DNA from: JALHSW01 sp963720675
GTDB lineage: Bacteria > Actinomycetota > Acidimicrobiia > IMCC26256 > PALSA-555
Direction: 5' to 3'
DNA: 64,000 bases
NCBI GenBank assembly: GCA_963720675.1
Contig: CAVRGH010000005.1
Span: 186,001 to 250,000, forward strand
Below are positions 45,577 through 54,026 of the stretch, one piece after another. The first letter of the stretch is position 1; each line of letters starts with the position of its first letter. A program made the translations under genes and the position numbers. Below the pieces are notes generated by a model. It was not told the DNA's origin. It saw nothing but the letters and a program-made list of their open reading frames with translations, and did not search any database.

Positions 45577-45582
45577 TACCCT
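45577..45582 (+). promoter_or_regulatory. -10 element, leaderless xerC
   Basis: TACCCT, 6 nt before ATG 45589. Confidence 0.5.
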
Positions 45583-45588
45583 CGGACC

Positions 45589-46503
45589 ATGACGTGGGGC
45601 GTCGACGACTACCTCGCGTCGCTGGGCCGCTACAGCGGGCACACGCGCCGGGCCTACGAGCACGACGTGCGCGAGTTCGTGGCGTGGGCCGAGCGCGGTG
45701 GTTGCAGCGAGCCGGCGGCGGTGGATCACCGAGCGCTGCGCCGATACCTCGCGTACCTGACGACCCGCGGCTTCTCGCGACGGTCGATCGCGCGCAAGGG
45801 TGCAGCCGTGCGCGGCTACCTCCGTCATCTCTACCGCCGCGGCATCCTGACGACCGATCCAGGCAGGGCACTGCGCACGCCCAAGGGCGACGCCCGGTTG
45901 CCCCGGGTCCCCCGGTCGCGAGATGCCGCAGCGCTGCTCGATGACGCGGTGGCACAGGTCGCGGCGCTGCCGGGCGAAGGTGACGACCGGGTCGCCGGTG
46001 CGCTCGCCCGACGCGACCTCGCCGTCCTCGAGGTGCTGTACGGCGCCGGGCTCCGCGTGAGCGAGTGCGTCGGGCTTCGGATCGCCGACTGCGACCTCGA
46101 TCGAGGGTTGCTCACCGTCCTGGGGAAGGGGTCGAAGATCCGACGCGTGCCGGTCGGCGAGCCCGCGCTTCGCGCGATCGCCGACTGGATGCAGGTGGGT
46201 CGGCCGGTGCTGGCGACATCGGACTCGCCGCCCGACCTCGTCTTCCTCGCTCGGCGGGGCGGCGCGATGTCGCCGCGCGAGGCGCACCGGGTCGTTCGGG
46301 CGCACCCGCTCCCCGACGGTCAGACCCTCCACCCGCACGCGCTCCGCCACGCGTACGCGACCCATCTCCTCGAAGGGGGCGCCGACCTGCGTGCCGTCCA
46401 GGAGCTGCTCGGACACGCCGACCTCGCCACCACGCAGATCTACACCCACCTCACCCGCGACCGCCTCCAGGCGGTCTACGACGCGACGCATCCCCGTGCC
46501 TGA
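45589..46503 (+). CDS. xerC: Tyrosine recombinase XerC/XerD
   Basis: 304 residues. The N-terminal SAM-like domain (SGHTRRAYEHDVREFVAW) is followed by the catalytic domain with R in GAGLRVSECV, K in LGKGSKIRRVPV, HALRHAYATHLLEGG (HxxR), LGHADLATTQIYTH (H and Tyr). It resolves chromosome dimers with its partner. Start ATG 45589 is chosen over an upstream frame because of the leaderless -10 and normal length. It overlaps the sigma gene by 8 bp. Confidence 0.92.
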   Translation: MTWGVDDYLASLGRYSGHTRRAYEHDVREFVAWAERGGCSEPAAVDHRALRRYLAYLTTRGFSRRSIARKGAAVRGYLRHLYRRGILTTDPGRALRTPKGDARLPRVPRSRDAAALLDDAVAQVAALPGEGDDRVAGALARRDLAVLEVLYGAGLRVSECVGLRIADCDLDRGLLTVLGKGSKIRRVPVGEPALRAIADWMQVGRPVLATSDSPPDLVFLARRGGAMSPREAHRVVRAHPLPDGQTLHPHALRHAYATHLLEGGADLRAVQELLGHADLATTQIYTHLTRDRLQAVYDATHPRA

Positions 46504-47292
46504 CGAGATCGACGCCACCGAGAAGGCCGCCGTCGCCGCGGCCATCGCCGCGCTCTGGGACGAGTACAAGGCGAACGAGACCAAAGAGGTCCGTGAGCGG
46601 CTGATCCTGCACTACTCGCCGCTCGTGAAGTTCGTGGCCGGGCGCGTCGCGGCCGGGTTGCCGCAGAACGTCGAGCAGACGGACCTCGTGAGCTACGGGA
46701 TCTTCGGCTTGATCGACGCGATCGACAAGTTCGATCCCGAGCGTGGGTTCAAGTTCGAGACCTACGCGATCTCGCGCATCAAGGGCGCGATCATCGATGA
46801 GCTCCGCTCGATCGACTGGGTGCCGCGATCGGTGCGCGCAAAGGCGCGCGCGATCGAGCGCGCGCGTACTCGAAGCTCGAGAACGAGCTCAAGCGCAACC
46901 CCGATGACAAGGAGGTCGCGGCCGAGCTCGGCGTCACGCAGGAGGAGCTCGACCACACCCTCTCGCAGGTGTCGTTCACCGGTCTGGTCGCCCTCGACGA
47001 GCTCATCGGGCGGGGGAGCGACGGCGACGGCGGTGCGACCGTCGGCGACACCGTGTCGGACCGCGCGCACGATCCCGTCGAAGCGTTCGAGGTCGACGAG
47101 ATGAAGCACCTCCTCGCGGACATGATCAACCGGATGCCCGACCGCGAGCGGCTCGTGCTCACGCTCTACTACTACGAGGCACTCACACTCGCGGAGATCG
47201 GGCAGGTGCTCGGCGTCACCGAGAGCCGCGTCTGCCAGATCCACACGAAGGCGATCCTGCAGCTCCGGTCACGGCTCGTCGAACCCGCCTGA
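46496..47292 (+). CDS. Alternative sigma factor, WhiG/FliA type (frameshifted)
   Basis: About 265 residues. Region 2 is LVSYGIFGLIDAIDKFDPERG and KFETYAISRIKGAIIDELR; region 3 is SKLENELKRNPDDKEVAAELG; region 4 is LTLYYYEALTLAEIGQVLG and SRVCQIHTKA. The frame breaks near 46861-46866 in a CGCGCG run. In Streptomyces, WhiG lies close to rpsB-tsf as here. WhiG controls sporulation, FliA flagella; neither set of targets is visible here. Confidence 0.85.
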
Positions 47293-47304
47293 TCGCGATC
47301 TGTC

Positions 47305-47328
47305 ACCGGGGACCGATGCCCCGGTCCC
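47305..47328 (+). terminator. Terminator-like hairpin after the sigma factor gene
   Basis: Perfect 7-bp stem ACCGGGG/CCCCGGT (47305-47325) with a competing 7-bp stem GGGACCG/CGGTCCC (47309-47328). No U-tract. Confidence 0.5.
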
Positions 47329-47411
47329 TCACCAACACGTTCCCCTGATCCGCGCGTTCAGCTGCAACGCACCCGCCTTCCCCGGCCACTCTTCGAGCCC
47401 GGGGGAAGCCC

Positions 47412-49253
47412 GTGGTGTCGTTCTGCCCGTCCCGGCGATCGTGCATGGCGTCGGTCTGCGCCGCGGTGCTCGTCGGCCAAGTCGTCGCGGCCTCACCCAT
47501 CGTCGCCGCGGGTCCCGAATGGGTGCCGCCGGTCCCGGGCGGCGTGGTGCGCCCCTTCCAGGAGCCGCTCGCCGTGTACGCAGCCGGGCATCGAGGCGTC
47601 GACTTCTCGGCACCTGCGGGGAGCGCAGTGCGGGCCGCGAACGCCGGTGTGGTCTCGTTCGCCGGCAGCGTCGCAGGCTCACTGCACGTGGTCGTCGCGC
47701 ACGGCGGAGGCATCCGGACCTCGTACTCGTTCCTCCAGCGTGTCGACGTGCACGTCGGTGATCGGGTGGAGCGTGGCCAAGCCGTGGGTGCCGCGGGCGG
47801 ATCGGGCGACGGGCACGGCAGCGGCGTGCTCCATTTCGGGGTCCGCATCGGGGAGCGGTACGTCGACCCGATGCTCCTGTTCGAGCCGGACGACCTCACC
47901 CAGCTCGTCCGGCTCGTCCCGGTCGACCAGCGCGACGCGGCGGGGGTGGTCGACCCGGCCGGTGATGGCCTGGAGCTCGCCAGGTGGTTGCCCGGGGAAG
48001 ATCCCGACCCGGGCGACTCCTCGTGCGGCGATCTCATCGGTGACCTCGCGGGAGCGTTCGGGCTCGGCGACGAGGCCGACTCGGCGTGTGACGCGGTCGG
48101 GAAGGCCGTCGAGAAGGGACTGGAACTCCTGCGCCGCGCCGGAGACGCGGCGGCCGACGCGGTGACTCGGGCCGGCGCGATCGCCAATGCGGTGGTCGAT
48201 CGGATGCAGACCCTCGGGGAGACGCTCGGCGAAGCCGCGACGGCCGTCGCGGGTACGGCGGCCGCATCGGTCGTGGGGCTGGTCCAGGCGTTGGTGGACC
48301 TCGGGATCGAGATCTTCGAACGGCTCACCTCGTGTCCGCAACCCGATCCGGTCGCGAACCCGGCTGGCTCCGGCAACTTCGTCGTGGCGGTCGCGGGGCA
48401 GGGCAGCTCGCGGAAGCGGCGCGCCGACGGCAGCGTGACCCCGAGTCTGCACCTGGAGGCCGATGTCCTCGGCTACCACCGCGGTGACGTCTCGTACTTC
48501 TCGTACGAGGCGAACGCTCCGACGTACGACCGCGCCGCGACCTACGGCGACCTTCACGCCGCGGCGCGCTTGCTCGGAGACCAGATCAAGACCGCGGCAC
48601 TCACGCAGCCCGGTCGAGGCCTCGATCTCGTCGGCCATTCGCAGGGAGGTGTCGTGATCGATCTCTTCGTCATGGAGGTCTATCGAGGCCATGAGTCCGA
48701 GTACCCACCGATCGAGAACGTGGTCACCTTCGCCTCGCCGCACGAAGGGACGCCGACCGCCGGGCTGGGAGCCATGGCGACCAAGAGCGTCGTAGGACCG
48801 GAGGTGCAACGCCGCGTGCACGCTGCCTCTGGGATCCAGCTCGATTCCCCGGCCCTGCGCGAGCTCTCGACCCGATCCACGACCGTCACTCGGCTCTGGT
48901 CGAAGGGCGGCCCGCCGGAGCAGATCCGATACCTGTCGATCATGGGCTCCCTGGACCCCGTCGTGCCGTCCAACGTCGGCGACGTCCCCGACAAGTCCAA
49001 GATCGTCGTTCCGGTCGGGATGGCGCTGGTTCCCGACGACCACAGCGGGATCTTGCGCGACTCGGACGCGCTGAGCGCCGCGCAGGCGCACCTGTCGGGT
49101 GGAAGTCCGGCGGACTCGTGTGGCCCGCTCGTCGACCTGATCGGCACCGAGTACAGCGGCGCGGTGGCCGTCGCGACGCGTGTCGTGTCGCACCTTCCCG
49201 AGAGCCCGAGTGTGCGCGTCGTAGCGCCGCTTCCGGATGGAGTTCCACGATGA
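47412..49253 (+). CDS. Secreted fusion of LytM/M23 domain and alpha/beta-hydrolase (lipase-like)
   Basis: 613 residues with a signal peptide (about 1-33). An M23-like beta domain follows (about 45-150): zinc ligands H60 and D64 in HRGVDF and H141 in VLHFGVR are present, but the catalytic His of the usual HxH is Val139. A helical Ala-rich linker (~200-305) leads to an alpha/beta-hydrolase domain with nucleophile S410 in GHSQGG and probable acid D515 and base H544. M23 enzymes cut peptidoglycan; degenerate LytM domains activate other hydrolases. The fusion with a lipase-like domain is unusual. Position between a WhiG-type sigma gene and rpsB matches where Streptomyces has an M23 gene. It overlaps the lipoprotein gene (ATGA). 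Confidence 0.75.
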   Translation: MVSFCPSRRSCMASVCAAVLVGQVVAASPIVAAGPEWVPPVPGGVVRPFQEPLAVYAAGHRGVDFSAPAGSAVRAANAGVVSFAGSVAGSLHVVVAHGGGIRTSYSFLQRVDVHVGDRVERGQAVGAAGGSGDGHGSGVLHFGVRIGERYVDPMLLFEPDDLTQLVRLVPVDQRDAAGVVDPAGDGLELARWLPGEDPDPGDSSCGDLIGDLAGAFGLGDEADSACDAVGKAVEKGLELLRRAGDAAADAVTRAGAIANAVVDRMQTLGETLGEAATAVAGTAAASVVGLVQALVDLGIEIFERLTSCPQPDPVANPAGSGNFVVAVAGQGSSRKRRADGSVTPSLHLEADVLGYHRGDVSYFSYEANAPTYDRAATYGDLHAAARLLGDQIKTAALTQPGRGLDLVGHSQGGVVIDLFVMEVYRGHESEYPPIENVVTFASPHEGTPTAGLGAMATKSVVGPEVQRRVHAASGIQLDSPALRELSTRSTTVTRLWSKGGPPEQIRYLSIMGSLDPVVPSNVGDVPDKSKIVVPVGMALVPDDHSGILRDSDALSAAQAHLSGGSPADSCGPLVDLIGTEYSGAVAVATRVVSHLPESPSVRVVAPLPDGVPR

Positions 49254-50419
49254 CGATCACGACCACGAGGAACCACCGCGCTCAGGCACTCGCTGTCCTG
49301 GTCGTCATGACGTTGACGGCTTGCGGCGGGTCGCATCGAGTCAGCCGGGCGTCCCGGTCCGAGCACCTCCAGGCTTCGTCACCAGACTTGGAGCGACGTT
49401 GGGTTGCGCCCGGACCGCGCAATCCGCAGGCTGTCGCCGCGGACCGGACGGGCGTCGTCGCCGTCGGGCGGTACGGACCGATGGTGGAACGGAACGCTGT
49501 CGGTCGCGAGAAGTGGCACGCCAAGGTCGCGATGCCCGGTGAGCAGCTGCTGGGACCGCTCGCCCTGACCCGTCGGGTCGCGGTGACCGTCGTGACGCCC
49601 GACCGCGTGGTCGCCCTCGATCGAGCTGGCGGCGCGACGCGATGGAGCGTCTCGATCGCCGATCCATTGAAGCTCGGTGCCGATCCGTCCGGTCCAGCGT
49701 CGGTGGCCGTCCTCACGGCGGCCGGACTCCTGCGTGTGCTCGACGCTTCCGACGGAACCGCCCGGTGGTCGGTACAGCTGCCATTCACGCAGGACGCCGG
49801 GCCGATCAGCGTTCACGTCCGGTCGCGCCGCGTCGTGGTCGCCTGGGGAGGTCGGGACGGCGGGCATCTCCAGGTCTTCGACCTCGCGAGCGGGCGCGAA
49901 GTGTGGTCAGTGCAGGCACCGAACTACACGGGAACGCCCGCCGTCACCGACGACGCGGTCGTGGTGAGTGAGAACCTCGACGACGTGGGCCGGACGGCTC
50001 GTATCGTTCGGTTCGACCTCGCGACGGGCGGACGCGAATGGATCCACGAGCTCGCTGGTCCGTTTCTCCCTCTGGTCGGTGTCGCGGTCGGCCCGGACCT
50101 CATCGGAGTCGTGAACGTGCCGGGTGTCGTCACCGCGCTCGACCCGCGAGACGGATCGACTCGATGGCGCCGCAAGACGGGTCGGCTGCAGTACGTGGCC
50201 GAGCCGCGCCTCGTCGGGAGCACGTTCGCCATGACGACCTATGGCACCGGTCTCGTCGTGCTCTCATCGGTCGACGGATCGACCGTCCCGAACGACTCCC
50301 CGGGACCCGTGCAGCTCGAGGTCACCGTCGAGGGATCGACGGCAGTGGCGGATCGCCTCTACCTCCTGATGGGGCGGAGCCGGGGCGCCGGCGAGATCTG
50401 GATGCTCTCGACCTCCTAG
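49250..50419 (+). CDS. Lipoprotein with PQQ-like beta-propeller repeats
   Basis: 389 residues. Lipobox LTAC with the acylated Cys at 25, then repeated beta-propeller blades with the typical WxV/GxxRW pattern (GATRWSVSI, GTARWSVQL, GREVWSVQA, GREWIHEL, GSTRWRRKTG). No catalytic site; such propellers act as scaffolds. Translationally coupled to the M23/hydrolase gene, suggesting the two proteins work together outside the membrane. Confidence 0.8.
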   Translation: MTITTTRNHRAQALAVLVVMTLTACGGSHRVSRASRSEHLQASSPDLERRWVAPGPRNPQAVAADRTGVVAVGRYGPMVERNAVGREKWHAKVAMPGEQLLGPLALTRRVAVTVVTPDRVVALDRAGGATRWSVSIADPLKLGADPSGPASVAVLTAAGLLRVLDASDGTARWSVQLPFTQDAGPISVHVRSRRVVVAWGGRDGGHLQVFDLASGREVWSVQAPNYTGTPAVTDDAVVVSENLDDVGRTARIVRFDLATGGREWIHELAGPFLPLVGVAVGPDLIGVVNVPGVVTALDPRDGSTRWRRKTGRLQYVAEPRLVGSTFAMTTYGTGLVVLSSVDGSTVPNDSPGPVQLEVTVEGSTAVADRLYLLMGRSRGAGEIWMLSTS

Positions 50420-50483
50420 CGGGGTCATCCGACCGCTCTCCGTCGCGAGATCTCCGGCCAGAAGTCGCCCGAGAGGCGCCCAC

Positions 50484-50489
50484 TACACT
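50484..50489 (+). promoter_or_regulatory. -10 element of rpsB-tsf
   Basis: TACACT, implying a start near 50496 and a ~125-nt 5' leader. Confidence 0.4.
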
Positions 50490-50533
50490 GGGCCCCGACT
50501 CGAGTTTCGACTCGGGATCTCACACGCCCGCAC

Positions 50534-50551
50534 GCCCCCGCCGACGGGGGC
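50534..50551 (+). promoter_or_regulatory. Hairpin in the rpsB leader
   Basis: Perfect 7-bp stem GCCCCCG/CGGGGGC with CCGA loop, about 70 nt before the rpsB start. rpsB leaders in other phyla bind S2 as feedback sites; a similar role here is inferred. A direct repeat of CGACTCG lies just upstream. Confidence 0.4.
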
Positions 50552-50619
50552 ACACCCAGGGTCGTGGTCGCTCTTCAACCACGCAATGGCGGGCGGAAGT
50601 ACAACCTGAGGGAGAACCT

Positions 50620-51615
50620 GTGGCTGTCGTCACCATGAAGCAGCTGCTGGAGGCCGGTGTGCACTTCGGCCACCAGACGCGCCGTTGGAACCCCAAGATG
50701 AAGCGATTCATCTTCGGGGAACGCAACGGGATCTACATCATCGACCTCCAGCAGACGCTGGAGCGGATCGACACCGCCTACCGCTTCGTCCGCCGCACGG
50801 TGGAGGACGGGGGCACGGTGCTGTTCGTCGGGACCAAGAAGCAGTCCCAGGAGCCGATCCAGCGTGAGTCGCAGCGGTGCAACATGCCGTACGTGAACTA
50901 CCGCTGGCTGGGCGGGATGCTCACCAACTTCCAGACCGTGCACGCGCGCGTCGGGAAGCTCACCGAGTTCGACCGCATGATCAGCTCCGGCGAAGCCGAC
51001 CAGATGATCAAGAAGGAAGGCCTCAAGATGCGGCGCGAGCGCGACAAGCTCGAGCGCAACCTTGGCGGCATCCGCAAGCTCGAGAAGATCCCGAGCGTCG
51101 TCTTCGTGATCGACACGAAGAAGGAGCACATCGCGGTGACCGAGGCGAACCGCCTGGGCATCCCGGTGATCGCCGTGGTCGACACGAACTGCGACCCGGA
51201 CGTCATCGACTACGTGATCCCGGGCAACGACGACGCGATCCGGTCGGCGAACCTGATGTGCCGGATCATCGGGGACGCGGTCATCGAGGGCCGTCTGCTC
51301 GCGAAGAAGAAGGGCAAGGTGCTCGCGGAGCCGGCTGAGCCGAAGCCGGCGCCCAAGCCGTTGAGCCCGGAGGAGCAGCAGGCTCGTGCCGCGGAGCAGC
51401 AGGCCGCGCGCAACGAGGCCGCGCGCCAGCAGAAGGAGCGCGAGGAGCGCCTGCTGGCGGCCAAGGACGACCCGAAGCCCGCGGCAGCGGGGGAGCCCGC
51501 AGCGGCTGCGACCGAGACGAAGGCCGAGAAGGTCGAGGCGGCCGCGACGGTCGAAGCCGAAGTGAAGGACGAGCAGGCAGCGGAGACGGAAGTGCAGGAG
51601 AGTGACCGTGGCTGA
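50620..51615 (+). CDS. rpsB: 30S ribosomal protein S2 with long C-terminal extension
   Basis: 331 residues. The S2 core (TMKQLLEAGVHFGHQTRRWNP to RSANLMCRIIGDAV) is followed by ~80 residues of Ala/Glu/Lys/Pro low complexity. GTG 50620 follows a GGGAGA-type site. tsf overlaps by 8 bp. Confidence 0.95.
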   Translation: MAVVTMKQLLEAGVHFGHQTRRWNPKMKRFIFGERNGIYIIDLQQTLERIDTAYRFVRRTVEDGGTVLFVGTKKQSQEPIQRESQRCNMPYVNYRWLGGMLTNFQTVHARVGKLTEFDRMISSGEADQMIKKEGLKMRRERDKLERNLGGIRKLEKIPSVVFVIDTKKEHIAVTEANRLGIPVIAVVDTNCDPDVIDYVIPGNDDAIRSANLMCRIIGDAVIEGRLLAKKKGKVLAEPAEPKPAPKPLSPEEQQARAAEQQAARNEAARQQKEREERLLAAKDDPKPAAAGEPAAAATETKAEKVEAAATVEAEVKDEQAAETEVQESDRG

Positions 51616-52453
51616 GGTGAAGGCGGCCGACGTTGCCGCGCTCCGCAAGGCGACCGGCGCCGGGATGATGGACTGCAAGACGGCGCTCGCGGAGAACGAC
51701 GGCGACATGGACGCGGCGAAGGACTGGCTGCGCAAGAAGGGTCTCGCGGGCGCGAGCAAGCGCGCGGGTCGTGAGGCCGAGAACGGTGCGATCGACGTCG
51801 TCGTCGACGCCGGCGTCGGCGCGGTGCTCGAGCTGACGGCCGAGACCGACTTCGTGGCGAAGAGCTCGGAGTTCACCGAGGCCGTGGGGCGGCTCACGCA
51901 GCTCGCGGTCGACCAGAAGAGCGACGCCATCGCGGATGCCCCGTTCGAGGGCGGCACGGTTGCGGAGTGGGTCACCCAGTTCGCGTCGAAGGTCGGCGAG
52001 AACGTGGGCCTCGGTCGGGTCGTCGTGTACGAGACGTCCGACGGGCTGCTCGACGGCTACCGCCACATCCAGTTCGACCGGGGCACCATCGGCGTCCTCG
52101 TGGAGCTCGGCGGGGTCGACGGCTCGAACGCCAAGGCCCAGGAGGTGGCGCACGACATCGCCCTGCACGTCGCCTCGGCGGCGCCGCGGTACGTGTCGCG
52201 CGACGACGTTCCTGCCGACGTGGTCGAGAAGGAGCGCGGGGTCCTCGAGGAGCTGAGCCGCAACGAGGGCAAGCCCGAGGCGGCGCTCCCGAAGATCATC
52301 GAGGGCCGGCTCAACGGCTTCTTCAAGGACAACTGCCTGCTGGAGCAGGGGTTCGTCCGGGAACCCAAGACCACGGTCGGCACCCTGCTCAAGGGTCTCG
52401 GCGACGGTGTCACCGTCAAGCGCTTCGCGCGCGTCAAGATCGGCGAGGAATAG
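51608..52453 (+). CDS. tsf: Translation elongation factor Ts
   Basis: 281 residues: TGAGMMDCKTAL and TDFVAKSSEF are EF-Ts signatures, then two core domains. It recycles EF-Tu-GDP. I prefer GTG 51608 over 51602 because AGGAG (51596-51600) then has 7-nt spacing. Confidence 0.96.
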   Translation: MAEVKAADVAALRKATGAGMMDCKTALAENDGDMDAAKDWLRKKGLAGASKRAGREAENGAIDVVVDAGVGAVLELTAETDFVAKSSEFTEAVGRLTQLAVDQKSDAIADAPFEGGTVAEWVTQFASKVGENVGLGRVVVYETSDGLLDGYRHIQFDRGTIGVLVELGGVDGSNAKAQEVAHDIALHVASAAPRYVSRDDVPADVVEKERGVLEELSRNEGKPEAALPKIIEGRLNGFFKDNCLLEQGFVREPKTTVGTLLKGLGDGVTVKRFARVKIGEE

Positions 52454-52521
52454 GCCAGCCGGATCGGTCCGGCCAGATCGGTTCGGGGGATCCCGGGCCG
52501 GGGAGTGGAGGACGCGTCGAC

Positions 52522-53253
52522 ATGCCCCAGAGCCAGTACCGACGAGTGGTGCTCAAGCTCTCGGGTGAGGCGTTCGCCGACACGACGATCGGGTACGGCA
52601 TCGACGCCGCGGTGGTCCAGCGGATCGCCGAGGAGATCGCGGTCGCGCGCGCCGAGCTCGACGTCGAGATCGCGGTCGTCGTCGGTGGCGGCAACATCTG
52701 GCGGGGGATGAGCGGCGCGACGCGCGGCATGGACCGCGCCCGCGCCGACTACATGGGGATGCTCGCGACCGTCATCAACGCGCTCGCCCTGCAGGACGCG
52801 CTCGAGTCGGTGGACCAGGAGGTGCGCGTCCAGACCGCGATCGCGATGGCGCAGGTGGCCGAGCCGTTCATCCCGCGGCGAGCGATCCGGCACCTCGAGA
52901 AGGGCCGGGTCGTGGTGTTCGCGGCCGGCACCGGCAATCCCTACTTCACGACCGACACGACGGCCGCGCTGCGTGCCGCGGAGATCGGCGCCGGGGCGAT
53001 CCTGAAGGGGACGCACTCGGGCGTCGACGGCGTGTACAGCGCGGACCCGAAGCTCGAGCCCGACGCGGTGAAGCTCATCGAGGTGACGCACTTCGAGGTG
53101 CTCAACCGGCGCCTGCAGGTGATGGACTCGACCGCGATCACGTTCTGCATGGACAACCGGCTGCCGATCATCGTCTTCGACGTGATGGAGCCCGGCAACA
53201 TCAACCGCGCGCTCCTGGGGGAGCCGATCGGTACCCTCGTGAGCACCGCGTGA
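52522..53253 (+). CDS. pyrH: Uridylate kinase
   Basis: 243 residues of the amino-acid-kinase fold: VVLKLSGEAF, GGGNIWRG and TGNPYFTTDTTAALRA. It phosphorylates UMP to UDP, essential for pyrimidine nucleotide supply. Standard rpsB-tsf-pyrH-frr operon. Confidence 0.96.
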   Translation: MPQSQYRRVVLKLSGEAFADTTIGYGIDAAVVQRIAEEIAVARAELDVEIAVVVGGGNIWRGMSGATRGMDRARADYMGMLATVINALALQDALESVDQEVRVQTAIAMAQVAEPFIPRRAIRHLEKGRVVVFAAGTGNPYFTTDTTAALRAAEIGAGAILKGTHSGVDGVYSADPKLEPDAVKLIEVTHFEVLNRRLQVMDSTAITFCMDNRLPIIVFDVMEPGNINRALLGEPIGTLVSTA

Positions 53254-53281
53254 CGACGACCTCGAACGGAAAGGTGCAGCG

Positions 53282-53860
53282 ATGAGTGACCAAGGCGCCG
53301 AGATGCGCGATCTGGTCGTCGAGGACACCCACGAGAAGATGCGCAAGGCGATCGACCACCTCAAGGGTGAGTTCGGCGCCGTGCGTACCGGGCGAGCGAA
53401 CCCGGCGCTGGTCGAGAAGCTGATGGTCGACGCCTACGGCCAGCCGACGATGCTGCAGCAGCTCGCGGGGATCTCGGTCCCCGAGGCGCGGCTGATGGTG
53501 ATCAACCCCTACGACAAGAGCCAGATCAAGGCGATCGAGAAGGCCATCCAGGGCTCCGAGCTCGGCGTGAACCCGAACAACGACGGGGCCATCATCCGGC
53601 TCGCCTTCCCCGAGCTCACCGAGGAGCGGCGCAAGGAGTTCGTGAAGGTGGTCAAGAACCGGGCCGAGGAGGCCCGGGTGGCCGTGCGCAACGTGCGCCG
53701 GCAGGCCCGCTCCGAGCTCGAGACGCTCCGCAAGGACGGCGACATCTCCGAGGACGACCTCACGCGCGTGGAGAAGGAGCTCGAGAAGCACACCCACGAC
53801 GTGATCGCCGAGATCGACGAGATGCTCGGCCACAAGGAGCAGGAGCTCCTCTCCGTCTGA
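53282..53860 (+). CDS. frr: Ribosome recycling factor
   Basis: 192 residues: VRTGRANPALVEKLMV, RLMVINPYDKS and RKEFVKVVKNRAEEARVAVRN. It splits post-termination ribosomes with EF-G. Confidence 0.96.
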   Translation: MSDQGAEMRDLVVEDTHEKMRKAIDHLKGEFGAVRTGRANPALVEKLMVDAYGQPTMLQQLAGISVPEARLMVINPYDKSQIKAIEKAIQGSELGVNPNNDGAIIRLAFPELTEERRKEFVKVVKNRAEEARVAVRNVRRQARSELETLRKDGDISEDDLTRVEKELEKHTHDVIAEIDEMLGHKEQELLSV

Positions 53861-53871
53861 GCCGGTCCGTT

Positions 53872-53889
53872 CCCGCCCCGTCGGGCGGG
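53872..53889 (+). terminator. Hairpin after frr
   Basis: Perfect 7-bp stem CCCGCCC/GGGCGGG with loop CGTC, 11 nt after the frr stop. Weak or no U-tract. Confidence 0.5.
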
Positions 53890-53971
53890 GAATTGCGCCA
53901 TACCGGAAGCGGCATAGGCCCGATCCGGGCTGCGCCGGGCGAGGAGGGTCCCCATCGGGCGTCCGGGGGTC

Positions 53972-53977
53972 TACCCT
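53972..53977 (+). promoter_or_regulatory. -10 element of the cdsA-dxr-RIP operon
   Basis: TACCCT, with GAGGGGAG (54014-54021) 5 nt before GTG 54027; a ~45-nt leader is implied. Confidence 0.4.
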
Positions 53978-54026
53978 GAAGGGGCTACGGGTCTGTCACG
54001 GCTGTGGCGGATGTGAGGGGAGTGGC

